DNA of 64,000 bases, taken from positions 62,001-126,000 of the forward strand of contig JACATO010002187.1 in NCBI GenBank assembly GCA_018389105.1, given 5' to 3'. This stretch comes from Nautilus pompilius. Taxonomy: Eukaryota > Mollusca > Cephalopoda > Nautilida > Nautilidae. This document shows, piece after piece, positions 12,310 through 22,175 of the stretch (positions within the stretch are counted from its first letter, which is position 1; the number at the start of each line of letters is the position of its first letter). A program made the translations under genes and the position numbers. Below the pieces are notes generated by a model, which was given only the letters and a program-made list of their open reading frames with translations, made no database searches and was not told the DNA's origin.

Positions 12310-13250
12310 GTGGGGTTGGAGCCGTTTGACAGAGGAGGGAGGGAGGTGGGATGTCTCGAATCTTTGCTGAAGTCGGTGCCTATTATTTCATCACGTGACC
12401 GGTTCCTTGCTCTAGTAGTTCACAGTATCTGAGGAGCCACAGTCTACCCGTACGTGGTTCCAGAACAACGAAATAGATGTGACTGTTACAACCGGCCCCC
12501 GGTCTCCCTCCAACTCTACACTCGACGGTTCGGACAGAGAGAGAGTTCTCCAGGAGTCTTTTCTGCGTGTAAGTGTGTCGGAGACGGTTTGTCACGATTT
12601 CTTTCCCCTTTCGCCGCGCTCGGTTTGGTAGATGGCGCTGTCCGTCTTCAATGGCCTCCTCGCCTTACCTGCCGCATACGGGCGCACTTCGGAAAATTTA
12701 AAATCTCCTACTTATAAGACATTTTTTTTAAAAAGTATATTTATTTATTCACTGCATTTCCCCCGTTCGCCTCGGGAACACCAGTTCAGCCGCATTAACG
12801 CTCGTAAGGGAAGGAAAAAAAATATTATTCTTTTAAAAAAGAAACCAAACATTTGCTGAGATATTTTTTGATATTTTGTAGGTAAATTATCTGTTTGCGT
12901 GGCGCCATAGGTCTCCGGATGACCGCGTATGTGCACAACTCTCCCATGTTTATTGCCGGTGCCATGGTGGTACATGCATTACTGTGCGGTGAGAGTTCAC
13001 TGCCAGCAGAGGCAAACACGGGTAATTGGTACGCAGCAAGTACCGAAGTTGACTGTACCCGGAATAGATGTTTGGTCACACAAGACGTCGCCACCTTAAG
13101 CACACAGAGAACTACAAGAAATGGCGGGCGAGTCTCTAGGTGGTGTTTGTATCCGAGCCCTGGCGCCGATAAAAGTTTGTACCAAATGAGGAATTAAAAA
13201 CAAAAAAAAAAAAAATTTCTACGCAGTAGGGGGGGGGTGAATATTCGATT
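12310..13250. other. Divergent intergenic region between the FGD-like gene and gene A
   Basis: Higher GC and more CpG than the flanks, with short frames on both strands and none recognisable. It separates the minus-strand FGD-like exons from the plus-strand gene A promoter. No RhoGEF (DH) sequence was found here on the minus strand. Confidence 0.45.
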
Positions 13251-13261
13251 CAGGGGAATCG

Positions 13262-13291
13262 CCAATGATTGGTCGCTGAAGGCCATAAATA
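13262..13291 (+). promoter_or_regulatory. Gene A core promoter: CCAATGATTGG and CATAAATA
   Basis: A palindromic CCAATGATTGG at 13262-13272 is followed by a TATA-like CATAAATA at 13284. The ATTGG to CATAAATA spacing is 16 bases, and the start codon lies 61 bases after the TATA-like box starts. The same spacing recurs at genes B, C and D. Confidence 0.7.
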
Positions 13292-13344
13292 AGAAATGCA
13301 GATGGACTGTTTTGCTAAGTTGAGAGTGCGCAAGGAAAAGGAGG

Positions 13345-13771
13345 ATGACTCGCGGTTTCGCTCTCGCTATCCTGTGTTGCGCGATTTACCTAGAGGCGCA
13401 CCTGCCGCGGTCTGGCGCCTTCATCTGCGATGTGCGGGTCGACTTTCTTCGAGATCCCAATGACTGCAGAAGGTATTACCGGCTCGACCACGGCCAACTG
13501 ATTACCATGGCTCCCTGCCAACCAGGTATGATCTTCAACACCTACTACTACACCTGCGTTCCAAGGAACTCTATCTGGGATGACTGTCGGGCAGTTTTGG
13601 CTCCAACAACAGGCGCCAGCTCGCCATCACCAGAAACAGCCAGCCAAAGAACTCCAACGAACGAGCCGTCCACGGGCGGAACAGAGACGACGAAGGTTTC
13701 TACACCATCGAGTGGGACATCTACTGCAAGTGAAGGTGGCACGGCTGCCAGCAGAGCCGCTGCCTTGGGTG
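13345..13771 (+). CDS. Gene A exon 1: signal peptide, CBM14, mucin-like region
   Basis: Contains the ATG, hydrophobic leader, CBM14 cysteines in the order FIC, NDC, APC, YTC, DDC, and most of the Ser/Thr tail. It ends one base into a codon at GTAAGT, the same phase as the first exons of genes B, C and D. Confidence 0.8.
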
Positions 13772-15453
13772 GTAAGTTCTATCACCGTGTTATATCGGAC
13801 ACCCGTGTTTATTGACTTCACATCGCGGAAACTTCTGTCTCCAGATGTCGGCAAGCGAACGGTGGTGCCACGGCTGTCACGAAAGAAAGGAAAAGGATTT
13901 ACACGTAATTTTTCTGCGGTTACTATCCCGCTAGTCAGGTGTGCCTAGTTTGCCCTTCTCGTCTCCCGAACCCCGGATCGGTCCACCTATCTGTTAATCT
14001 GAAGCCTCTACACAAAGCTAACTTCCGACCCCCCCAACCGTAAGGTGTTAGAATAAAACCGAAATTCGCGCGTTTAGCGGATTAACAGAAGCAAGCAGGT
14101 GCTTGGTAAGGGGGTCACTGTCGGTACGCGGTAGGGTCCGGCGACAAAGGAACATTGGGCTTTCACTCCACTTTGTTATAAAAGGGGGTCCCGTGGGGAA
14201 ATCGCCAGATGACGGTGTAAGCCAGGATAGAAGGGAAAATTCCCTTACTAGACAGAACTGGCACAAACTGGCGCGGCTTAGATCTGACATACAGAAAATG
14301 TAGATCCATTTCTTCTCGGCACTTCACGGATAGAAGAACAGTCCCCGGAGCAGCCCGACTCCGGGGCTGTAGCGTTATCGTGGTGGACAGATATGTTTTG
14401 TTCTCTCACATATTTCTTCACTCATTAATCGTGTATAATACAAAATAATTTAAAAAAAAAATTTTTTTCTTTTTTTAAAAACCGAGCGAGAAATCAGAAT
14501 TTTATTTCGAAATTCATCAAATATTCGCATTCTTCTCAAATTCGCCCATCACTGCAGCCCAGACACACGGAAACAGAGGATGGAGCTTTTGGAATCAATT
14601 AAGCGAAATGACGTTTTCCCTGCTACTCGCTACGGCTGGTTTCCGTTGTATACTTCCGCAGTTGAATGATTTCAAATTCCTAATCTAAAAAACTTTCCTA
14701 AAGATATTACGGACAAAGTATACATACTAAACGAAAACAGACTATGTACACATTTCAATGTATCTTCTTTCCCGCTCTCGATAGTTTCCTATCTTTTCCT
14801 TTTTTCTTTTTTTTAGAAAAAAGTATTTTTAACATCCTAAATTATCGGCCAACTCACAGTAGATTAACGTCGGTGTACACCGGTTAAAATTTCAAACAAT
14901 CGAGATCTTTAAAAGGACTGAGAGAGAGAGCGATGGAGATGGAGAGAGAGAGAGAGAGATGGAGAGGGAGAGAGAGATGGAGAGAGATGGAGATGGAGAG
15001 AGATGGAGAGATGGAGAGAGATGGAGAGAGAGAGAGAGATGGAGAGAGAGATGCTTGCTTCACTTTATCTTGATTAAATGGCACCTTCATCTTTCCTGTT
15101 GTTATTGCTTTTCGTTTACTCTCCACCCCACCCAACACAATAGAAGATACTTCACTTGATCCGACCGACCGACACCCAGATTGGCCAGGCGTTTCTGGTT
15201 TGCTTCGCATCGCAGAACGTGTCGGGACGTGCAGAGGAGGACGGCCCGATGTTCCGTCTCGGAAAGCTCACGTCTTTTGCCACAGTTTAACCCTGGCATC
15301 TACCAATGATTGGCCCAGAATGCTTTGTATGGCATTATTTATATGTTGTTCCAAACGAAATGCCGCCACCCATTGTCAGTTTATTTAATTAATTAATTAT
15401 TTTCTAAAATTATTTCAGATGACAAGAACTCTTCTCCTTCGGGAACAGCGTAA
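13345..15453 (+). CDS. Gene A: secreted single-CBM14 protein with mucin-like tail (2 exons)
   Basis: CDS joins 13345-13771 and 15419-15453 (phase 1, donor GTAAGT, acceptor TTATTTCAG), about 153 residues. Residues 1 to about 27 form a signal peptide. A CBM14 chitin-binding domain follows (about 28-80), then a Ser/Thr/Pro/Gly-rich tail likely to be O-glycosylated, ending NSSPSGTA. CBM14 normally has six cysteines; here the third is Leu (the YYRL position), leaving five. The aromatic YY and the TYYYTC region are kept. The exon 2 choice is supported by phase, a strong acceptor, and AATAAA at 15736-15741 followed by a GT-rich stretch. Reading through the donor would instead end at 13815. The role is inferred: an extracellular matrix or chitin-associated protein. 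Confidence 0.75.
14920..15052. repeat. (GA)n / GGAGAT simple repeat in gene A intron
   Basis: Purine-only stretch of GA dinucleotides with interspersed GGAGAT blocks. It creates long artificial Arg/Glu frames on one strand and Ser/Leu frames on the other, which are not genes. Confidence 0.9.
15302..15315. promoter_or_regulatory. Orphan CCAATGATTGG palindrome in gene A intron
   Basis: The sequence ACCAATGATTGGCCC here is identical over 15 bases to the promoter palindrome of gene B. No TATA-like box sits at the expected 16-base spacing on either strand, and no CBM14 exon follows. It may be a promoter relic or an intronic regulatory site. Confidence 0.4.
15419..15453 (+). CDS. Gene A exon 2: short C-terminal coding end plus 3' UTR
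   Basis: After TTATTTCAG the frame gives eleven residues starting DDKNSS and a TAA at 15451-15453. The UTR then runs to AATAAA at 15736. The context (acceptor, phase and polyadenylation signal) is coherent, but the short coding part has no homology support. Confidence 0.6.
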
Positions 15454-15735
15454 CAACGTCTTTCATGGCGACCGTAATACAAACGGTCTACCGTAGGTCG
15501 GTGTTTTTGTGATACAAGAAACTTTAAAAGAAACAAAATCCTATTTTATATTTGTACGGGAGCTTACGCTGAAAATGGGAGATATCTTAATTTGATTTAA
15601 ATATTTCGAAGGATCTGGCTGCTGGAAATCATGACACTGTATTGAACATACAACGCTGTACTGTCTTAAAGTAAAAGAATCTGTACCTGACAGGTGTCCT
15701 TTGTCAAGAAGAGGAACTGTATTTGATAAGAGAGA

Positions 15736-15741
15736 AATAAA
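15736..15741 (+). terminator. Polyadenylation signal AATAAA of gene A
   Basis: Canonical hexamer 283 bases after the predicted stop, followed within 20-35 bases by a GT-rich element (GAGTGGTGGTTTGG), as expected for cleavage and polyadenylation. Confidence 0.6.
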
Positions 15742-15759
15742 ATCGTCTTAAATTTTGTC

Positions 15760-18700
15760 TGAGTGGTGGTTTGGTTTTTTTAAAAATACGATGTTAATTA
15801 AATTTCCAGTGTACAAAACGTTTGGAAGGGGACAAAAAACTCTTCCTGGCTTGAGACCGCTGTGAAGATGCTACAGGTAAGCAATATGTACAGTTAATAA
15901 TGGTAATAATAATCCCGGTTAGCGAGCAGGTTAAAGAAATCTTAGATTAAATGAAATTAAGAATAAATGTGAAGGGATGGCTTACAATGACGAGGTAATA
16001 AAATAACCCATCATTTTGTTTATTTGTTAACTTAATAACGGCTTGAACACGGAACAGTGGCCAGGTAAGTATCTAAAATAGAAAAAAAAAAAAAGGTTTG
16101 ACCTTGGCCAGCGATAATCTAAATGTATCTGGAAGATCTTGGACGTACAGATCTATAATGGCGTCTAAATCGAGCCAGGGCGGATTGGATCAGTTTAAGT
16201 ACGTATGCACTTTCTGCTTTAAGAGAAAGCTGAAACAGAATCCAATCAACAACAAAAAAAGGGGGGTGGTGGGGGTTAAAGATAAGATATTCAGGTATAA
16301 AAACATGTAACGTCTAGAGAACAAAGTGTCGAGGGAAACGAAGCTTTTTTTGATTGGCGCATGACTAGGTCAGTGTAGTGTTCAATTTGATGAGTTGTCA
16401 GATATGTATTCACACCTGTATATATATGTATATATATGAGAAGTTATAAGTACTCTTCCTAGCCAAGTGAGTAAAATCGGGATGAGATTGAAAGATTGAT
16501 TATCTTCACTAATTACGAAGTTTGCGAGCGGGCAAGATTTCTCTCCCTTGGACCATTTCGCCCAACAGCTGTTGTCAGTTGGTCCGCAGAACAGCCGTCG
16601 CTAATGTCGGTTGCCGAAGGGGGGGGAAGAGAGAGAGAAAAGAAAGAAAAAAATCGCAATAAGAGCCGAAAGAAAAATTTTAAAATATATATATATTTAG
16701 AAAAATTAATAAACGAAACAAAACGAGACGAGTCTGTTAAGGTCCGAATGATGTTTTGTACTTCCTCTTCCGGGAGCCGGAATTCTGCAGCACATCCGGG
16801 ACCCGGCCAAGGCCATCGCGAATAAGCAGGCGACCGCGAGCGTTCACCCGGAAGCAGTCGGCTCTGGCCGGGTTATCAAACATCGACTCTGCTCGGGTTG
16901 GTAGTAACTTTTTTTTTTTTTTTTTTAAACTTAGAACCGCCCTCTTAATTCTATTTAGTTAATGATGTACTACGTTATCGTTAAAAAAAAACACAACAAC
17001 AACCAACAGCGGGTCGATCACGAGTAGTCTCCCTTCTTTCACCGCAACCGCCGCTTCAAGCGTCTCGCCATTTTCCTTATCTTCCGTAACATATCTCTGG
17101 AATGCTTCCCCCAAATTACGCAGCGTACTTATTACACCCGATGGGACCCCCTCCACACACACACCAGTTAATTTAAGAGGATCTCACTCGTTGCCTAGCG
17201 ACAGTAATTGATTTACAGATGTGTTGTAAGAGAGATCAGGACCCCCCCCTGGCGAACGAGCCATCAGCAGTAGGACAACAGCCCGACGTCGGAGTGCAGC
17301 ACGTGACTCTCGCCAAATGGCGTCGTCCTCGCTCCTTTTGGCCAGTGTCTGATTACCCCCCCCCCTCACATCATTAAACAGCATTCCATTGGTTTACAAG
17401 CCAGACTTCTCTTTTGTTTCTTTCTTTGTAACCCTTTTATGGGGACTTGATCAGAACGACAATTGAAAGCATCTGTTCCCTTCGTGTTAGCCCGTATATA
17501 AAAATCACCTGGCGGTAGAAACACCAGCTTAATACTAAGCATCGCAGTCTATCTAAGACCGGTTCAGTCTCCTCTTCTTCTTCTCCTTCCGACAACTCAT
17601 TCACGTCACATAAAGTGGACGTTTCATTAATTAGCAAAGATGTGCTAAAACAAACTTTTCGTGTGTGGTTGTCGTGGGCATCATGGTCTGTCGGGTTTAC
17701 TCAAGCTAACAGCACTTAGATGTCGTATTCATTATGACGCCACACCGTTCATCTCTTTAAAGAATTGATTGGGGGGGATTCTGCTACACCTTCGGTGCGC
17801 CCAAGGTTTGTTCAGCCTCCCATACAAACCAGTGACCATCCTGGCCTTGGTTACCGGGAATACCTTACCTGGTGGGAGATCGCCGAGTTCATCCAAACAG
17901 TCGACGTCCAGCTTTCATCTCTGACGAATTCTTTCTTTTTTGGGTGGGGAGGAGGGTGGTGGGTAATTTTGAAAATCCGCTGACTCGCCTCGCCCAACCA
18001 GCGCGATTTCTTTATCGCCACACGTTTTACCCGCCATGCTTCCGCTTCCCAATTCTTTCCACCCTTCCTGACCAGACCGTGATACCGCTGATATCTGTGT
18101 ATTAACCATCGAAATGCACGGTGTCTCTTACCAGAAGAAACAAAATTTGAATACCCCAATCACATCAGCTCGCAAAAGCCTAAGGGGGAAAAAAAACAAC
18201 AACAAAAACTAGACAACCGAAACTTTTTTTGATAACTTTAAACTTTGTACGTCGTTCTGAAAATCTCGAGGTTCTTTGGCGTAGCTCTGCGCCTCGCGAC
18301 GATGTCTTCCGCACCAACCGGTCTGAACACTTGTCTTGATTTTCTCTTCTCTATGTTTTCTCTATCAAGCGGTGAGCGCGTCTGGACTTTCTGAGACTTT
18401 TCAATGGTTCGCCAGACGTAGATGCCATTTTCTGCCGTGTCGCCGAGTTAATGCGTTTGCCTCGATTCAGACAAACTAACTTTTCAGGACGGGACTCGAT
18501 CCGTTAACTTTTCATCTGTTGATAAGATCTTGCTTACTGATATACTGAAAGATCAGTTTTACAGTTACTGACCAATTCCTACCCCTCCTTTATGGGAGTT
18601 TCTGTCTTGTTCTTGACTGATTCTGTTTAATATTCGGTCGTTACAGCTACAAATCTCCCTACTGTCCTTGCTTTGATAGATCACACAGCAACTTCGTTAC

Positions 18701-18790
18701 CTTTGATGCCCATCACTCCGAACCGGTACTGACTTTACAGCGGCAGTGTGCGTTTATATTATGTGCTGTCACCTCAGGCCTCAGGGACTA
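15760..18790. other. Intergenic stretch without recognised gene
   Basis: Contains poly-purine and homopolymer tracts and short frames only. A minus-strand frame at 16959-17162 has protein-like composition but no recognised family. A degenerate tRNA-like stretch near 18440-18510 is not good enough to call. Confidence 0.45.
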
Positions 18791-18798
18791 AAAGATAT

Positions 18799-19120
18799 CT
18801 CTCTCTCTATACTGACGTCATCTCTCTATATACTGATGTCATCTCTCTATATTGGCGTCATATCTCTCTCTGTACACATCACTGTGTTGACGTCATATTT
18901 CTCTATCTGTACACTGATGTCATCTCTCTTTGTATTGATGTCATCTCTTTCTATGTTGACATCATATCTCTCTCTCTATACTGGTGTCATCTCTCCGACG
19001 TCATATTTCTCTATCTGTACACTGACGTCATCTCTCTTTGTATTGATGTCATCTCTTTATATATTGACATCATATCTCTCTCTCTCTCTCTTTCTCTGTA
19101 CTGATGTCATCTCTCTCCTT
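18799..19120. repeat. Degenerate CRE-like tandem array, copy 1
   Basis: Units of about 20-30 bp made of (T)GACGTCAT or decayed TGATGTCAT followed by CT-rich spacer. Two segments of about 90 bp (near 18890 and 18997) are near copies of each other, so the array also has a longer-range duplication. Many GACGTC cores have become GATGTC, as expected from CpG decay, suggesting this is the oldest of three arrays. Confidence 0.85.
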
Positions 19121-20476
19121 CGTTAGACAAAAAATCAAATCTTTTCTACATGATCAGCTCCCGTCACGATTTAAAAAAAAAACAAAAACATCTTAGTGGT
19201 CGTCTGAAACTATAGTCTACATGATAATGGCTTGGTTATACTATCATTTGCGTAAATAATTACACGTACAGAAGAAGTTATATGATATCTCCCCACTCTG
19301 GCATGACTTTAATTTGTTTGGTTTAACTAAATACTGGTTCGAAGTAAAGGTGAATGCATTTAAAACTAAACGAAAAAAAAAAAAAACTGCTCAAGTTGTT
19401 TTATTAGTCTGAAACTTGATTATATTAAGCGTATCTTCGATACTATACTTTTTCTTTACAACAATAGAATTCAGAAAGCTTCGTGTTTGCTGTAATCTTT
19501 GCTGCTGGAACTTTGTTTCAAAATGGCGGATCACCCTGGTAACAGGTATCAGCCTTCGCCATTATCGAGCGCGGTGATGTACCTGGGGTTTGAATTTCAC
19601 TATTATATCACGACACTTTCCACTGGATACCTTTTATCGTTAATTTGAATGTTTACAAGTACCATTCATGCATAATGGTTGGGGAGTTGGCGAATATAAT
19701 AGTTAAAAAATTATTCCATCTTTTGGCTTTCTATTCCACTTTTATTTATTCAGAAAAGACAAAGAATCAGCTAAAAGACCCAAGAATTGTTTGTATCTTA
19801 ATTTTTTTTTTTTAAATCCTTTATAATAAAATGGCAAAATTCTGTTGATGGCACAGGCAACAAAAGGAATGCTTCGCTGTACGGTATCACTAAATCGACA
19901 TTCGCCTGTAAAGGGACACATCAGGAACAAGTAAATAACTGCTCAAATGTCTTTCCTTCCAGCTTCGGTACCTGGTTTCTGATTACTTACTAAAGTTACG
20001 CATCTACTATGATCAGCTTTTCAGCCGAAGATACATCAGGCAAATATTTAAGTAGAGTAAACACGTCATCATCTAGGCGGTACGTGTTGATCTTCCAGGT
20101 GAGTTTCATTTATTGTTGACCGGAACGGTGCCAGCTGGAACTAATTTACCAGCAGCTGTGTTTGCCGCAGGTAGGCACCGTCGGTACGCGGCCAGCAACC
20201 ACCGACGGGCAGGAGAAAGTCTGGGCGGGAATCCGCTCGCGCGAGCCTCGACCTTAAACCGAGAACGCTGCCATTTTTACTGGACGCCTCCCTTTTGTTT
20301 TTTTTTGTTGCGTCGAGAGTTGTAGAAGACAAACAGGTTAACTGTTTTAAGACCGGATTTTCAAACCGTCAAAAGTAACTTCATCCTCTAAATATTTGTG
20401 TTGTAATTTTCTTAGCTCGCGCGTAAAGCAGCAGCTTTATTTCAGATTAAATGACACCACTGCCGTGTCGTTCTGT

Positions 20477-20550
20477 GTCACGTGTGTGTGTCACGTGTGT
20501 GTGTCACATGTGTGTGTGTCACGTGTGTGTGTCACGTGTGTGTGTGTGTT
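20477..20550. repeat. Short GTCACGTGTGTGT tandem repeat with E-box cores
   Basis: Five units of about 13-15 bp; four contain the palindrome CACGTG and one has CACATG, ending in a pure GT run. Directly visible in the sequence. Confidence 0.85.
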
Positions 20551-21912
20551 CATTCTAAAGAGAAATCTGTGATACTAATCACAAGATAAAAGCATCTACA
20601 GTAATGAATAAGGACTGAGATGAAGTAGTTTTATATTGGTGTTAATCTCTCTTACCCAATCACGAAGTATTAGTTCTTTTGTTGCGGGGTCGAGGCGGAA
20701 GTCTGTCGAATGGTCTCCGCGAAGTAACGAATAATCCGAGAAACGTGAGTCTACTGGAACGCACCCCCCCACCCACGTGACAAAGCGAGACTACCGCGGA
20801 AAGATGACGAGACGAGTGGAAGAAGTGACACGCTGCTGCCGGTATCCCTTCATGGCATAGAGAGAAAGAGAGATGCGACGAGGAGACTTTGTCGTTCAGC
20901 TTTACTCGTATTTTCTCAAAATTTTGTAATTACTAACCAACTAAGCTTAACATAGACGCGAAAGAAACCGTTATAAACGCACAGGTGCGGCTACTTTTTC
21001 TTTCACACAGTCACCATTGTGCCAACTGTGGAACCAGTCCGCCACCACGGTAAGATCAGGCACCGCGTCGACATCGCTCAAGGAGAGTTATCCACACGGG
21101 CTTCTCTCTTCAGAGGGTCGAGGTGATGACTGCCAGAGCTTGGGGAAGCTCGATTTTTCCAATTCGTCCGATGGCCGACCCTACACGCCCCCCCCCCCAC
21201 GGAATTTTGCGGCTTGTCTGAGGTTCATGAAGCCAACCGAGCGTCAGCATTAGAGTAACCAAGGTGATCCATCCATAACAGGACTTCGAATCGACTCGTC
21301 ATCCGTCATTCTTTGCGGATACATTTATTCGTTTCTCCTGTGCTGTCTTCATTTACAGCGTTTCCTGCTGCGAGACCGTATCAGAACAGAATCAGCAAGA
21401 GGTAAAGGTAAAAAGAAGTAGAGAGAGAGAGATACAGGTTTTCACTGGCTAGGTGAGGATATATACATATAATTTAAAAATAAATAAATGCAATTTGTTT
21501 TACTTTGTTTTATTTGTTAATATAAACAAAACTATAAAAAATTTTAACTTAAACATGATTTCAAAAATCAGGATTTCATAATCTAACGAAACAGCTTTTA
21601 CAGTTTTTCTCACAAATTATTAAGAATGCTAAAACGGTTATTTTATATATATATATACATAGGGTCGTTGTGTGGGAAGATGTCAGCCATTTAGTAAAGA
21701 GGATACGAGAAAGGTGACCTCCATAAATATGGTTTAGCTCAGGTAATCCTTGCTCACTGCGAGCTTACACACCATCGTTGATTGATCGAACATCACAGAT
21801 CATGTATAAGAGCGGAAAGGGAATAAGATTTAAAGGCAAATTTCCGGAAAACGTAGTAAAAATTCTAGAAAATAAATACAAATTCTTAAATCAAAACTGT
21901 CACTTTGAATAC

Positions 21913-21931
21913 AATAATAATAATAATAATA

Positions 21932-21983
<52 letters not shown>
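21913..21983. repeat. (AAT)n microsatellite with one interruption
   Basis: Triplet run broken once by AATATAAT. It lies about 190 bp beyond the predicted stop of gene B. Confidence 0.9.
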
Positions 21984-22171
21984 CTAAGAAACCGTTAAAA
22001 ATAAAATAGTACTAACGCTGACGTTATAAATTAGTTCTGAAGTCTCTGTTAAAGAGCAAACTAATTGAGAGTTCAATAAGATCAATAGCAGGCTCCAACT
22101 GTGTGTAAGAAATCGCAGGTAAAAATGTCCACGTAGGTAAATTAACCCTTACGGTTCTTCGACGACGTGTT

Positions 22172-22175
22172 TCAG
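22172..22175 (-). CDS. Gene B terminal exon start (last Cys codon base and stop)
   Basis: On the minus strand CTTTTTCAG is followed by CTGA. Joined to the TG left by exon 3 it gives TGC TGA, so the protein would end in Cys. Gene D has the same arrangement (TTTTCAG then CTGA), which supports this otherwise minimal exon. The 3' end of the UTR was not located. Confidence 0.5.

Larger units (their letters stand above)
19125..22171. other. Intergenic stretch between genes A and B
   Basis: No recognised gene. At 21018-21056 (+) a strong acceptor, 39 open bases encoding VTIVPTVEPVRHH, and a GTAAGA donor look like a phase-1 symmetric linker exon, but no partner exons are seen. Homopolymers and microsatellites make up much of the rest. 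Confidence 0.4.

Noticed and set aside
14343..14366. CCCCGGAG...CTCCGGGG hairpin
   Set aside because: Eight-base stem with eight-base loop; does not match the histone stem-loop or other known element and is short enough to be chance.
18438..18515. tRNA-like stretch with GCCGAGTTAATGCG and GGGACTCGATCC
   Set aside because: Resembles A and B boxes of a type II tRNA, but the anticodon arm and acceptor stem do not fold properly; at best a degraded tRNA-derived fragment.
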